Counted from the stretch's first letter, positions 7,401-17,493 are shown. The stretch is 64,000 nt of DNA from Pedobacter sp. KBS0701 (GCF_005938645.2 NZ_CP042171.1:1736001-1800000); one strand, 5' to 3'. A program made the numbers and translations. The notes: generated from the sequence alone by a model not told the origin.

Positions 7401-9782
7401 CTACTTTTCACCTTTCTTCTCCTTATCCAAAACTGTAAAAACCTGTACCAGGCGTTCTCCATTTTCATCAACTAAGGTTAAGGTATGTTTACCTGGTGGC
7501 GGACTAATGGCCAATTGATGAAAATTAGTAGTGGTGCTTACGTATTCATTATCAATGTGCCAATATATTTTAGCACCTGGATTTCTGTGTGCTGCATTAA
7601 TCACAATTTTACCTCTTGATCCATCCTGTTCTAAAGGAATGTAAACTATCGCATTATTTTTTGGGTAAATGATCTCCATTACACTATTTCCACCTGAGAG
7701 TTCACAGCCAGCTTTAAAAGGAGGGAGGGATTTATAATCGCTGTTTTTTATTTTATAATAATATTCCATGGCAGGTGGTAAAATAAACCAGCTTTTGTGC
7801 TGCATATTGGTTATACTTTCACATTGGTCGGTAACCCTGAAAGTACCGGTTCTGTCTAAATGGACCAATTTGTGAAATGGACAAATGGAAGTCTTTTCTC
7901 CCGAAACAGGAACAAGTTCTTGTACCACATCAGTACAATATTCTGCTGCCTTGTAACCGCTTTTTTTGCAAATTTTAAGTTTTTTAAGTTTTGTTGTGGG
8001 CGTTTCGAACCATTTTCCGTTGGGTAATAACCTGAAAATATCAAAGAGCACCGGTGCGGCCGCTTCTATTCCCACCAAACCAGGTCTGCCTTCACCATCT
8101 GCATTACCCACCCAAACGCATACGACGTAATTTGGAGTTAAGCCTACGGCCCAGGCATCGCGGAAACCAAAACTGGTACCTGTTTTCCACGCTATTCTTT
8201 GCGACGAGGAAAATTGTTCCCATAAACCTTCATCACCTGGGCGCATCACTTCTTCCATGGCATTAAAGGTTGCCCATATTGCACCATGATCTAAAAATGA
8301 GTTACGCTGATAGTCTTTTTCTTCTTTAGTTTTATTATTAAAGTAAGTTGCCTGTTTATAATCTTCAGGATTATAGAGGCCTTTGTAGGTGTTGAAATGG
8401 TTTAGCGTACGTACCATACCCATATAAGTATTGGCCAAATCCCACATCGTAACTTCACTGCCACCCAAAATTAACGACAAACCATAGTGATCTGCCTGCT
8501 GGTTCAGTGTTCCGATCCCCAATTTTTTTAATTTATCATAAAAACGTTCGTATTTATACTGCTGCAACATTTTTACAGCCGGGATGTTTAGCGAACGGCT
8601 CAGCGCTTTATCTGCAGCGATGGCACCATCATAACCCAGATCGTAATTTTGAGGCGAATAACCTGCTATTTGAGTCGGGATATCTGGAATTAAGGTGTGC
8701 GGCAATATGAATCCATCATTCATCATGCTGGCATAAAGCAAAGGTTTTAAGGTACTACCCGGGCTGCGCGGCGCCTTAATCATATCTACGTGACTTTGCA
8801 GGTCAGCATTTTCCGGCTGGTAAATATTACCTACATAACTCACCACATGACCAGTTCTGGCATCAAGCACTAAAGCTGAAATATTATTAATGTCGTTGGC
8901 TCTATAGCGGTTGTTATAGCGTTTTAATATCGAGTTTACTTTCAACTGGATGTTTTCATCTAATGTGGACGTAATCCTCGTAGAATTGATTTTTAAACTT
9001 GCTCTTTCTGCTTTAAAACGGTTTAATAAGTGTGGCGCATTTTGCGGTAGGGGCATGGGCTTGCCCGGAACAGGCTCTAACTTAGCTAAATTAGCCGTTG
9101 CCTGATCGATGTATTTTAGCCTGGCTAACTTATCTAATAAATCGTTTCTTTTTTTGATCAGCCTGCTCGAGTTTTTACCGGGATGAACCAACGACGGGCT
9201 GTTGGGAAGAACGGCTAAGGTGGCCATCTCGCCCCAGGAAAGCGTTTGAGCATCGCGTCCGTAATAGCGCCAACTTGCAGCCTCCAAACCCACAACGTTA
9301 CTTCCAAAAGGCGCATTAGCAGCATATAGGCCAATAATTTCTTCCTTTGAGTATCTTATTTCTAAGCGTACTGCTAAAATCACCTCCAATAATTTTTGCC
9401 AAACCGTTCGGTCTTGTTTTAGTGAGAGGCGAATTACCTGCATGGTTAAGGTACTGCCACCACTTACAACGCTTTTGGCTCGCCAGTTCTGTCGCATGGC
9501 CCTGCTCATGGCCAAAATATCCACACCAAAGTGATTATAAAACCGTTTATCCTCGAAAGCGATAATGCAATCTTTAAATTTTACAGGAACACTATCGGCC
9601 ACCGGGAAGCGCCACTGGCCATCGCTGGCAATTGCAGCACTCAGTAAATTGCCATTGCTGGCTTCAATTACATAAGAAGTAGTTGTTTTGAAAAGTTTGG
9701 AGGGTAAAGCGAAAAGAAATGCCAAAAGCAAGACAAAACAGATGAGATCAGAAATGAGAAATGCTTTTGGGATTTTGTTCAT
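7401..9782 (-). CDS. pbpC: Penicillin-binding protein 1C
   Basis: Bifunctional peptidoglycan synthase anchored in the inner membrane and acting in the periplasm. Order of parts: one N-terminal membrane helix (residues 10-27), a family 51 glycosyltransferase domain with Glu77 in FEDKRFYNHFG and GGSTLTMQ (108-115), a transpeptidase domain with active Ser343 in STLK, the SxN motif S397-N399 and KTGT at 533-536, and a C-terminal PbpC-type beta domain (about 680-790). Length 793 is normal. In many bacteria pbpC is next to an alpha-2-macroglobulin gene. Here the partner lies on the same strand, upstream, but two unrelated genes sit between them. Confidence 0.96.
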   Translation of the reverse strand: MNKIPKAFLISDLICFVLLLAFLFALPSKLFKTTTSYVIEASNGNLLSAAIASDGQWRFPVADSVPVKFKDCIIAFEDKRFYNHFGVDILAMSRAMRQNWRAKSVVSGGSTLTMQVIRLSLKQDRTVWQKLLEVILAVRLEIRYSKEEIIGLYAANAPFGSNVVGLEAASWRYYGRDAQTLSWGEMATLAVLPNSPSLVHPGKNSSRLIKKRNDLLDKLARLKYIDQATANLAKLEPVPGKPMPLPQNAPHLLNRFKAERASLKINSTRITSTLDENIQLKVNSILKRYNNRYRANDINNISALVLDARTGHVVSYVGNIYQPENADLQSHVDMIKAPRSPGSTLKPLLYASMMNDGFILPHTLIPDIPTQIAGYSPQNYDLGYDGAIAADKALSRSLNIPAVKMLQQYKYERFYDKLKKLGIGTLNQQADHYGLSLILGGSEVTMWDLANTYMGMVRTLNHFNTYKGLYNPEDYKQATYFNNKTKEEKDYQRNSFLDHGAIWATFNAMEEVMRPGDEGLWEQFSSSQRIAWKTGTSFGFRDAWAVGLTPNYVVCVWVGNADGEGRPGLVGIEAAAPVLFDIFRLLPNGKWFETPTTKLKKLKICKKSGYKAAEYCTDVVQELVPVSGEKTSICPFHKLVHLDRTGTFRVTDQCESITNMQHKSWFILPPAMEYYYKIKNSDYKSLPPFKAGCELSGGNSVMEIIYPKNNAIVYIPLEQDGSRGKIVINAAHRNPGAKIYWHIDNEYVSTTTNFHQLAISPPPGKHTLTLVDENGERLVQVFTVLDKEKKGEK

Positions 9783-9856
9783 GTAGATTTTGAAGATAAG
9801 GAACTTTAAACTTAAAATTTGAGAGGTTTTATTTGTAAATTTATACTCAGGCGTAT

Positions 9857-10942
9857 TTAATTTTTCTCTAAAATGTCAAGTAATTTATAATTGATATAAA
9901 GCTTTTCTTTTCCCACTTTAGTTGATTTTAAGAAACCATTAGACTCTAATAGAGTAAGGTAATTCCCGACGGTTTTAGGTGTTCCTAAATTTGCATTTGT
10001 TAATGTCTGTCGTTTTGTATAGGGTAATTTGAATAAAATTTCAATTAAGTCTTTTGAATACACTTTAGGTAATCTCAATTTAATTTCATCGGCAGTTACA
10101 TTCATTAATCTAGTAATATTTTCCAATTGGGTAATGCCTGTCTTCGCTGTAACCTCTATCATATCCAGCATATAAATGATATAAGGCTCCCAATTGTTAG
10201 TTTCGGTTACAGCTTTTAGATTTTTATAATAATCATTTTTATTCTTGATGATGTACCCGCTTAAGTAAATTGCAGGAATGTGTAAAAGCTTACTTATTTT
10301 TAAATATAATAAAAGCAAAATACGTCCTGTTCTACCATTTCCATCAGCGAAAGGGTGTATTGCCTCAAACTGATAGTGCATTGCCGCCATTTTTATTAAA
10401 GGATCAATTTCTTTGTTGCTATTTATGAATTTTTCTAAATCAGCTAATTTTTCCCTAATAATATTTTCGCCTGTGGGTGGCGTGTAAATCACTTCGCCTT
10501 TATTGTTTTTTAAAGTTGTTCCTGGTGTGTTTCTAATTGCTGCCTGGTTCTGTTTTATACATTGTACTATCTCTATACATAAATTTGTGGTGATAAAGGG
10601 TTTCTTTTCTAATTTTTTTAAACCTAGCCACAAAGCTTCTTTGTAATTTAAGACCTCCTTTGTCAAGCTATTCTCAAAATTATTGTCGGCTACTAGGTTT
10701 TTGTATAGTTCATCATTTGTTGTAATGATGTTTTCAATTTCTGAACTGGCTTTTGCTTCTTGTAAATGAATGGTATCTAAAAAAAGTGTTGGGTTTGGTA
10801 AATTAACAAGTGCACCATTTAATTGAGCAAGCGCTCTGCTTGCAGAAATTGTTTTAAGCAATATTTCTCTGGTTTCGATATCCTTATTAGGAGGTAATAA
10901 GGGTAATTTATTATAAGGTATTTCTCGTTTAAACTTTTCCAT
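9857..10942 (-). CDS. Fic-domain protein, self-inhibited class II type
   Basis: Predicted AMP-transferase that modifies a hydroxyl side chain on a target protein using ATP. I choose the ATG at 10942 (361 residues); a TTG eight codons upstream is open too. Parts: an N-terminal Fic_N region holding the inhibitory helix motif S66-S-E-I-E70-N71, the core loop HPFADGNGRTGR (196-207) with its catalytic His, and a C-terminal winged helix (about 290-355), as in the Shewanella SoFic group. The intact inhibitory motif implies low basal activity. Just upstream are six half-sites of a repeated palindrome, which suggests autoregulation through the C-terminal winged helix. Its place between pbpC and the alpha-2-macroglobulin gene suggests insertion. 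Confidence 0.93.
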   Translation of the reverse strand: MEKFKREIPYNKLPLLPPNKDIETREILLKTISASRALAQLNGALVNLPNPTLFLDTIHLQEAKASSEIENIITTNDELYKNLVADNNFENSLTKEVLNYKEALWLGLKKLEKKPFITTNLCIEIVQCIKQNQAAIRNTPGTTLKNNKGEVIYTPPTGENIIREKLADLEKFINSNKEIDPLIKMAAMHYQFEAIHPFADGNGRTGRILLLLYLKISKLLHIPAIYLSGYIIKNKNDYYKNLKAVTETNNWEPYIIYMLDMIEVTAKTGITQLENITRLMNVTADEIKLRLPKVYSKDLIEILFKLPYTKRQTLTNANLGTPKTVGNYLTLLESNGFLKSTKVGKEKLYINYKLLDILEKN

Positions 10943-10973
10943 AACAGAAGTAAATTTTACCTGCAATCATACA

Positions 10974-11076
10974 ACGAGTGTAAATATAGTTAAATTTTAC
11001 ACTCGTAATTTATACAAGGGTAAAATTTACGCTCGTAATATAAACGGGAGTAAAATAAATTTAATTTTACCCTCGT
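10974..11076. promoter_or_regulatory. Array of three palindromic operators upstream of fic
   Basis: Three inverted repeats follow each other, built from the half-site ACGAGNGTAAA and its complement. The arms are 10974-10984/10996-11006 (perfect, 11-base spacer), 11014-11024/11026-11036 (two mismatches, 1-base spacer) and 11044-11054/11066-11076 (two mismatches, 11-base spacer). Their centres fall at 10990, 11025 and 11060, exactly 35 bases apart. A worn half-site may lie at 10944-10954, right before the ATG of the Fic gene. Such an array fits cooperative repression of the Fic gene. Confidence 0.7.
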
Positions 11077-11153
11077 TTTTTAAGTGTCCTAATTATCTGG
11101 CTGATCCTATACTATTTAAGATCGATTTTACTAAGCTTAAGCGATTTATAAAA

Positions 11154-11789
11154 TTATTTATCAAGTCCCTTATTTAATATCGTTTCAAAAACTGGCCGGA
11201 AATACAGTAAAACTTTATCATTTATGAGTTTGTAATTTTCTTTATCAAAAACCACATCATCGAATTTGTGATTTTTGTAGCCAGGCGCCAGAAGTATTTT
11301 TAAATTATTGCTTCCTTTTAAATACCTAATTAATGATAAATTATAAAACAATATTGGTCGCTTATCATATATACTCAATGTTGCAATGCCAAAATCATGA
11401 TCGAAACCATAAAACATTTGCATAGGATCTGTTAAGGTATAAGCATTTTCTTTTCTAATAATTATAATTTGATCCAGGTTATTTTTAATGCAGAAATCTT
11501 CAGCATAAGCAACCATTTTTTTGTATTTATTTCGCTGAGAAAAATACTCCAGTTCCTTAAAATCAAAATTTTCTAATTCCTTATTTTCAATATCTTTTTT
11601 ATTTAAATAATCAGTTAAATAAGTTAACAGATTAAAACTTAAGTCGTTCTCAGCAAGTGCTTTGGGTTTAAATGCTCCTTTCAGGTAAACGTATCCCATT
11701 TGATAGTTAATGTCGGAGACAATTCCGGTTTTTTGTGCAATTGAACACAACGGAACAAGAAAAATTAAAATCGTAAATATAATTTTCAT
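11154..11789 (-). CDS. Secreted protein of unknown function
   Basis: I do not recognise the family. The 211-residue product starts with a clear Sec signal peptide (MKIIFTILIFLVPLCSIAQ), so it is exported. The mature part is mixed alpha/beta, with a charged Asn/Lys/Glu-rich stretch at about 60-95, a hydrophobic strand IIIIRKENAY, a GFDHDFGIATLSIYDKRP block that looks like paired strands, and a Tyr/Phe-rich end. No cysteine pattern, repeat or membrane helix is evident. It sits between the alpha-2-macroglobulin gene and the Fic gene on the same strand, but a terminator separates it from the former. Confidence 0.75.
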   Translation of the reverse strand: MKIIFTILIFLVPLCSIAQKTGIVSDINYQMGYVYLKGAFKPKALAENDLSFNLLTYLTDYLNKKDIENKELENFDFKELEYFSQRNKYKKMVAYAEDFCIKNNLDQIIIIRKENAYTLTDPMQMFYGFDHDFGIATLSIYDKRPILFYNLSLIRYLKGSNNLKILLAPGYKNHKFDDVVFDKENYKLINDKVLLYFRPVFETILNKGLDK

Positions 11790-11851
11790 TTTAGACGGTC
11801 TCTGTTTATGAATACGTTTTATTTCCTCTATTTTTTCATTCGTATCTCACG

Positions 11852-11895
11852 AAAAATTTAAACCTCCCAGGTTTTTAAAACCTGGGAGGTTTAAA
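11852..11895 (-). terminator. Rho-independent terminator after the alpha-2-macroglobulin gene
   Basis: Perfect 19-bp inverted repeat with a single central base (arms 11857-11875 and 11877-11895, core AAACCTCCCAGG). Read on the minus strand it is followed by five T residues, the classic terminator layout. It starts just past the stop codon of the alpha-2-macroglobulin gene. Confidence 0.85.
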
Positions 11896-11901
11896 GATAT
11901 T

Positions 11902-14900
11902 CTATTTCACCACCTGCACCCACTTACCTGCTTCTGTGGCCGAAATATCATTATTATACATCGCTTCACATTGAACAGCCGATAAGTAATATTTACCCAG
12001 ATAAGATGCGTTCAGCAATACCTTATAAACCAGGCTTTCGCCCTCTCTAACATTAAAGTAAGTGAAAACGCGATCATCCCTAATGTCCTGATAGGTAAAA
12101 GGAGATGAAGCTAAAATACTCTGGTTATCGTTAACGCGGGTATTAATAATTTCCCATCCCGAAGGGAAAATTTGAGTTAATGCCATTTGTTCGTAGTAAC
12201 CCATCCTGCCAGGATTTTTTACCGTTACCTCTGCGTAGAAATCTGTTCCTTGTTTTAAAGTAGTAGGATCTAGAACTTTTCCGTTTAAACGTTTGTAGCT
12301 CACACTCATATCTAAAACCTCAGGACGGTTAGGTAAAAAGTTGTTCTGACCAGCAACTGGTTGACCTTCTAAAACCAAGCGAACAAAAAGTACATTATTT
12401 CCATTGTTAGTAACCGATGCGGTGTTGCCTTTAAAGGTTACAGGTGTGCTGTTAATATATTGATTTGAATTAACAGGTGCCGTTTTTCCATCTAATATAT
12501 ATTGGTACTGCAATTTATTGGCAGACTGATTTGAACCGCAGAATTTAGCGATAGCCAGCAAACTGTAAGCGGTTGTTTGTGTGCTATACCAGGTGTTTTC
12601 ACCAAGTTTGGCTGCTAAAGGTTGTAATAAACTGGCTGCTTTTGCTTTCTGACCGAGTAGGGTTAAGGTTTCTAAAATCATGGCTTGATCACGAACATCA
12701 GACCCATAAGTGCCACCCAGTTGTTTGTAAGCCTGGATGGAAGTATCCAGTCCTCTAATAATGTTCAGGGCCACCTCATTTTGCCCAGCTAGTTTATAAG
12801 CTGCTGCCAAACGCCATTTCGCTGCCACAGATAAATATTGGAAAGCTTTTAAACGGTTCATGGCAGCCATTTCAGGCTTTTTAGCCAATGCCAGCATGTA
12901 TAAACGGTACGCTTGTGATAGATCGCCACCATAGAAATTATTACTGTTTGGTGCCCAGTTTGTCGCTTTTGATTTTTGAAAGCGCAATAACTCATCCAGA
13001 AGGCCGACAGGTAAGGTATAACCAGCATTTTGTGCCTCAATTAAGAAATGACCGGCATAATTACTTCCCCATTCGTCAGATGTTCCTTCTCCAGGCCAGT
13101 AAGATAAACCACCATCAGTAGTTTGGAAACCTTTTAGTCTGTTTATTCCAGCTTTGATGTTTTTCTCTGTTTTGGCTTTCTGCTGATCATTCAATGGGCT
13201 CAACCGATCTAAAAATAGTTGTGGGAATATGCCTGATGTAGTTTGTTCAATACAGCCATGGGGATATTGAATGAGGTAACTCAATCTTTTGCCAAGGTTA
13301 ATCGCCGGAATAGAAGATACTTCTAGTGAACCAGAATTGGTACCGGTCATTCCGATCGGTAAATAGTTTACAGCCCATTTGGTATGCGGCTGAACCGTTG
13401 CAGACACCACATTGGTTACATAAGGATTTGGATTTCTGATGTCCATTTCTACATCGTAAACCGTTTTTTCTGATCCACTTTGCGCGATCACTTTTACCTT
13501 GGCAATACCTACATTGTTCGGTGCTTTTACCTCAAAGGAGGTCATCTGCTCGCCCGTTTGTTTGTAGTAAAGCTGTTGTTTATTATTGCCCTGAACAATT
13601 AAATTACTGGCCTGAAGCTGTACGGATACCTTTTTAAGGTTATTCTCTGTAGCGAAAACGGTTACAGGCAGCGTAAAACTCTCACCTGGGCCAATTACTC
13701 TTGGCAAGGTAGCCAAAACCATTAAAGGCTTCTTAACCTGAACCGATTTTTCTGCAAAACCATAAGCTGCATCCTGTCCGGCAACTACCATAGCCCTCAC
13801 CGCGCCAATATATTGCGGTAATTTAAATTTGTGTGTTTTACTTTCTCCTTTACCAATGGTAAACGGCCCCATAAATTTAACTACTGCTTTAAAGCGGTTC
13901 GCTTTAGCCGGATTAAGGTTTTTGTTGATGCTACCATCACCACCGATGCTTAAAATACGCTCTAAATTTCCACCCCATGCGCCAAGTACATAGTCGAATA
14001 AATCCCATGTTTTAACACCCAAACCTTCGCGGGCATAAAATGCACCATGTGGATCCGGTGTTTTAAATCGGGTTAAATCCAATAAACCTTCATCAACCAG
14101 GGCAATGGTATAGGTCATCGCTTTACCGTTCTGCTCGCCAACAGTGATGGTGTTTTCGGTTTCCGGTTTAATTTTATCGGCCATTTTAATGGTCGGTTTT
14201 AAAATGGTTTGCGGATCTTCTATAGAAAGTGGAATAGCTCCATACATTCTAATTGGTAAATCGTTAACTGTTTGTGCATGCGGTTGTAATAAAGTAATAT
14301 TGGCAAAAACATTAGGTGCCATCTCTTTTTCAGCTTTGAACTTAAATTGCGTTTGTCCGGCTTTGGTATCTACCCAGAAGGTTTTTAATACCCGGCTTCC
14401 ATTTTCAATGGAGATCAGTGCTCTTCCGTTTTTGCCCGTTGGAATGGTTAGGGTAATATCTTCTCCAACGGTAAATTTTTCTTTATTGGCTGTGAAAGAT
14501 AACATAGAGGCCTCAGTTGGGTTGCTGCCTTGTTCACGTTGTGCCCAGCCCGGCCAATCAATGTAAACAGATTTGCCGGTAACATGTCCGCCATTTACAT
14601 CGCGTACTAAAATTAAATAACGGCCCCATTCTGGTTCATCAACGCGTAAATTCCAGCTTCCTTTTCCGTTGAATAGGTTTACCTGATGACTTTCTACCAG
14701 TTTATTGAACTGGTTTTGAGTGAAATTGGCGTAAGTGTTCTGATCATCCTGTTCCCACCACCAGCGCCATTGGGTTTTATACAACTCTACTGTAACGGTT
14801 TTGGTGCCGCTCAATAATTTTCCATCGGTATTTACATTAACGATTTCAATTTTATGCTCTTTTCCGGTAACCAACATACCACTTAAACGATCGCCCTTTT

Positions 14901-17493
14901 CAGCACGGATCCCTAAATAGCTGTTGTATACGTGATAGGGAATACTGAAATTATCGATGCTGAAGTTACCTCCCGGTTCGAAAACTTTTGTGGTGAAATT
15001 TGCTCTTAATACACCAGGAGCAGTATTGTTCTCATTTAGATTGGTGTTAATCTGAGCGGTACCGTTTTGGTTTAATGTACCTTCGAAAATGGTTTTAACC
15101 TGCGATTCAAAGTTAACCGTAGGATTATCAAAACTAAAACCCTCAAAGCCTTTAAACTTGGTTTCGGTGGTGTTTAAGTTTACATCAACCTTTGCTTTTA
15201 AGTTTTGTGCAACGGCACCGAACAGCCATTTAGCAGATAGGGTAGCAGCTGAGGTTCCTGCGCTTAAATATGTTTTATTGCCAACGTTGAAATCAATTTT
15301 CAAGCGGTTTGGCATTACGGTTTCAATTTTTAAGGTTTTGGTAAAAGTAGCACCGCCTGCTTTCACTTTGGCCATCCAGTTACCGGTAGGTGCAGTACTT
15401 TCTGTCGCGGTTTTAAAGGTGTAGAATCCATTTAAAGGCTTGCCATTAATCAATCTTTTGTAAAGCTGGCCTTTAGGATTATAGAATTCCATGGTTACCG
15501 GGTAGTTGGCCGGAAGTTTTTTTAATTTATCTTCCAGAACGAAAGAAACAAATAAACTGTCGCCAGGTCTCCAAACGCCACGTTCTCCATAAATAAAACC
15601 TTTTAATCCACTTTGAACTATATCGCCTCCCACATCGAACCGGCTTAAAGGAAGTGAGCTGCCATCGTCTAATTTAAGGTAGCCACGTTCCGAACCATTT
15701 TTAGCGATCAATAAAAATGGCTGGCGTTTCAGGTCAAAACTTGCAAAACCATCACCATCAGTTTTAGTCGTAAAAATGATCTGTTTCTGGTAATCCATTA
15801 ATTCCAGGTTTATACCACTCAATGGTTTTGCTGTTAATAAATCTGTTGCGACAATCAGCATGCTATTGTCGTTACCGCGTTTAGCCACTAAGCCTATATT
15901 TGAGGCAATTAAGTTTCTGCTAGCCCAGCGCTGGTTGGTATAAAATGATGGTGTACATGGATTGTCTTTATCATCCCATCTGTAATTTGGCGGATAATAA
16001 TTATTATAACGCTGCCAAAAATCATCATCCTCATCAATCTTTTCACCATAACCTTCATAATCCCCATATTCGCTTTCTTCATCATTACCATCGCCTTTTT
16101 CTACTCCGGCTTTGCAATTGTAAGCGTTATATTCCTGTCTGAAAGCAATGGTAACACGGTACATCGCACCAGGTTCAGTACGGATCATTTTATCCAGATC
16201 GAGTGTAAAGCGGTTCTTTTTATGAAGGTTAAGCGCTTTATCTTCATCTAAGCGTACCGTTTTTTGCAGAATTGGTTTGGCTACTCTCCGCAATTCGTTA
16301 CCATCTTTATAACTATTGGTTTGAAAAAACTGCGGAATGTTGTTTTCATAAATCTTGATCACTGTTACATCAACAGCCTTTAAATTAATTGCTTCAAAAG
16401 GTAAAACCAATTTTCCTGAATTGGGTAAAATGGTGCCAGCACCTGCAATGGTAACTGATGGTAGTTTATCTTCGAAGACAAGATTGGCTACTTTACCGGT
16501 GGTTAGCGTTTTGGCGTTGATATTTTCGACCCCTGCATTTACACTTAAAGCATAATTGCCTTTTAATTCTTCTGGTGCGTACACTTTAACCTGACTGGCA
16601 TCAATGGTGTACCTAACATCACTTAGGTTGCCCAGGGTGATCATACCGGTTAAATCCTGTCCTACACCAATTGGTTCAGAAAACTGTACCAATGCATAAT
16701 CTTCTTCTCCCTGAATGGCTTTCATATCAAGGATTTCGAATTTATTTATGGACGGAACACGAACTTCTACTTCTCCTTTTTGATCGGCATCAATGGCATC
16801 ACCATCCCATTCTAATTTTAAATTTTGGTCGTTACCCGTCTTTTTAATGCTATCGATGGTAAATTTCGAGGTGTTTTTAGCCGGATCATGTTGCCATTTG
16901 ATTTTTAATTTCTGATCAAAATCCAGTGACAGCGTTTTTTCAATTTTACTTGTTTCTTCCACGTCGGCAGTAGCTACTTCACCTGTAAGTTTCATGTAAT
17001 CCAGAGAAGTGTTGTTTTGCGACACCAATCCGTTTTGAGAAAGCATGATCCCCGGGGTAATTACTTTAAACTCAAAATCGAAGTCTTCAAGACCTTTTTC
17101 TGTAGGAGAAACTTCCGAAAGTTTAAAGGTCGCCTCGTAGTTTTTACCTGGTTTAAGGCTTTCATCAGGTCTGAATTCAACTGTTTGAGGGTCTATCCAA
17201 TAGGTTTTTCCAGAGATAGAAGGAGAGAAGTCGAAAAGTTCGCGGGTATCTGCTTTGCCCAGATCCTGCATGCCCGTTGCGGCATTAGCCAGGTGGACGC
17301 GGATAAAACTCTTTTTCGAAATGGTACCGGAAGTATAAGCTTCGATATATTTCGCATAAGCCTGGTTTTCTTCGTGATTTTTCTTTTTCCTGTTAAAATA
17401 AATAAATACGATTGCAACTATTGAAATAGCGAGCAAGCCAATAAAAATAAATTTCTTTTTTGAGGACGATTGGTAGGTAGATGGTTGTTCCAT
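11902..17493 (-). CDS. Bacterial alpha-2-macroglobulin, membrane-anchored
   Basis: Giant 1863-residue envelope protein that is expected to trap foreign proteases in the periplasm. Parts in order: a short cytosolic tail, one membrane helix (about 15-33), a long chain of macroglobulin MG domains, a bait region in the middle, and the thioester domain with HGCIEQTTS, whose Cys is near residue 1414. The Cys-Gln thioester can bond to an attacking protease. After it come an alpha/alpha toroid (about 1400-1700) and a receptor-like beta domain. The Escherichia coli YfhM protein is a lipoprotein, whereas this one has an uncleaved helix. A Glu/Asp-rich loop occurs near residues 465-490. It partners with pbpC, which repairs the wall after a breach. 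Confidence 0.95.
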   Translation of the reverse strand: MEQPSTYQSSSKKKFIFIGLLAISIVAIVFIYFNRKKKNHEENQAYAKYIEAYTSGTISKKSFIRVHLANAATGMQDLGKADTRELFDFSPSISGKTYWIDPQTVEFRPDESLKPGKNYEATFKLSEVSPTEKGLEDFDFEFKVITPGIMLSQNGLVSQNNTSLDYMKLTGEVATADVEETSKIEKTLSLDFDQKLKIKWQHDPAKNTSKFTIDSIKKTGNDQNLKLEWDGDAIDADQKGEVEVRVPSINKFEILDMKAIQGEEDYALVQFSEPIGVGQDLTGMITLGNLSDVRYTIDASQVKVYAPEELKGNYALSVNAGVENINAKTLTTGKVANLVFEDKLPSVTIAGAGTILPNSGKLVLPFEAINLKAVDVTVIKIYENNIPQFFQTNSYKDGNELRRVAKPILQKTVRLDEDKALNLHKKNRFTLDLDKMIRTEPGAMYRVTIAFRQEYNAYNCKAGVEKGDGNDEESEYGDYEGYGEKIDEDDDFWQRYNNYYPPNYRWDDKDNPCTPSFYTNQRWASRNLIASNIGLVAKRGNDNSMLIVATDLLTAKPLSGINLELMDYQKQIIFTTKTDGDGFASFDLKRQPFLLIAKNGSERGYLKLDDGSSLPLSRFDVGGDIVQSGLKGFIYGERGVWRPGDSLFVSFVLEDKLKKLPANYPVTMEFYNPKGQLYKRLINGKPLNGFYTFKTATESTAPTGNWMAKVKAGGATFTKTLKIETVMPNRLKIDFNVGNKTYLSAGTSAATLSAKWLFGAVAQNLKAKVDVNLNTTETKFKGFEGFSFDNPTVNFESQVKTIFEGTLNQNGTAQINTNLNENNTAPGVLRANFTTKVFEPGGNFSIDNFSIPYHVYNSYLGIRAEKGDRLSGMLVTGKEHKIEIVNVNTDGKLLSGTKTVTVELYKTQWRWWWEQDDQNTYANFTQNQFNKLVESHQVNLFNGKGSWNLRVDEPEWGRYLILVRDVNGGHVTGKSVYIDWPGWAQREQGSNPTEASMLSFTANKEKFTVGEDITLTIPTGKNGRALISIENGSRVLKTFWVDTKAGQTQFKFKAEKEMAPNVFANITLLQPHAQTVNDLPIRMYGAIPLSIEDPQTILKPTIKMADKIKPETENTITVGEQNGKAMTYTIALVDEGLLDLTRFKTPDPHGAFYAREGLGVKTWDLFDYVLGAWGGNLERILSIGGDGSINKNLNPAKANRFKAVVKFMGPFTIGKGESKTHKFKLPQYIGAVRAMVVAGQDAAYGFAEKSVQVKKPLMVLATLPRVIGPGESFTLPVTVFATENNLKKVSVQLQASNLIVQGNNKQQLYYKQTGEQMTSFEVKAPNNVGIAKVKVIAQSGSEKTVYDVEMDIRNPNPYVTNVVSATVQPHTKWAVNYLPIGMTGTNSGSLEVSSIPAINLGKRLSYLIQYPHGCIEQTTSGIFPQLFLDRLSPLNDQQKAKTEKNIKAGINRLKGFQTTDGGLSYWPGEGTSDEWGSNYAGHFLIEAQNAGYTLPVGLLDELLRFQKSKATNWAPNSNNFYGGDLSQAYRLYMLALAKKPEMAAMNRLKAFQYLSVAAKWRLAAAYKLAGQNEVALNIIRGLDTSIQAYKQLGGTYGSDVRDQAMILETLTLLGQKAKAASLLQPLAAKLGENTWYSTQTTAYSLLAIAKFCGSNQSANKLQYQYILDGKTAPVNSNQYINSTPVTFKGNTASVTNNGNNVLFVRLVLEGQPVAGQNNFLPNRPEVLDMSVSYKRLNGKVLDPTTLKQGTDFYAEVTVKNPGRMGYYEQMALTQIFPSGWEIINTRVNDNQSILASSPFTYQDIRDDRVFTYFNVREGESLVYKVLLNASYLGKYYLSAVQCEAMYNNDISATEAGKWVQVVK

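Noticed and set aside
10943..11090. CRISPR-like array
   Set aside because: The repeats are short palindromic half-sites with tiny spacers and no cas genes; operators fit better.
14144..14566. Long frames antisense to the alpha-2-macroglobulin gene
   Set aside because: Shadows of the real gene; composition fits antisense reading only.
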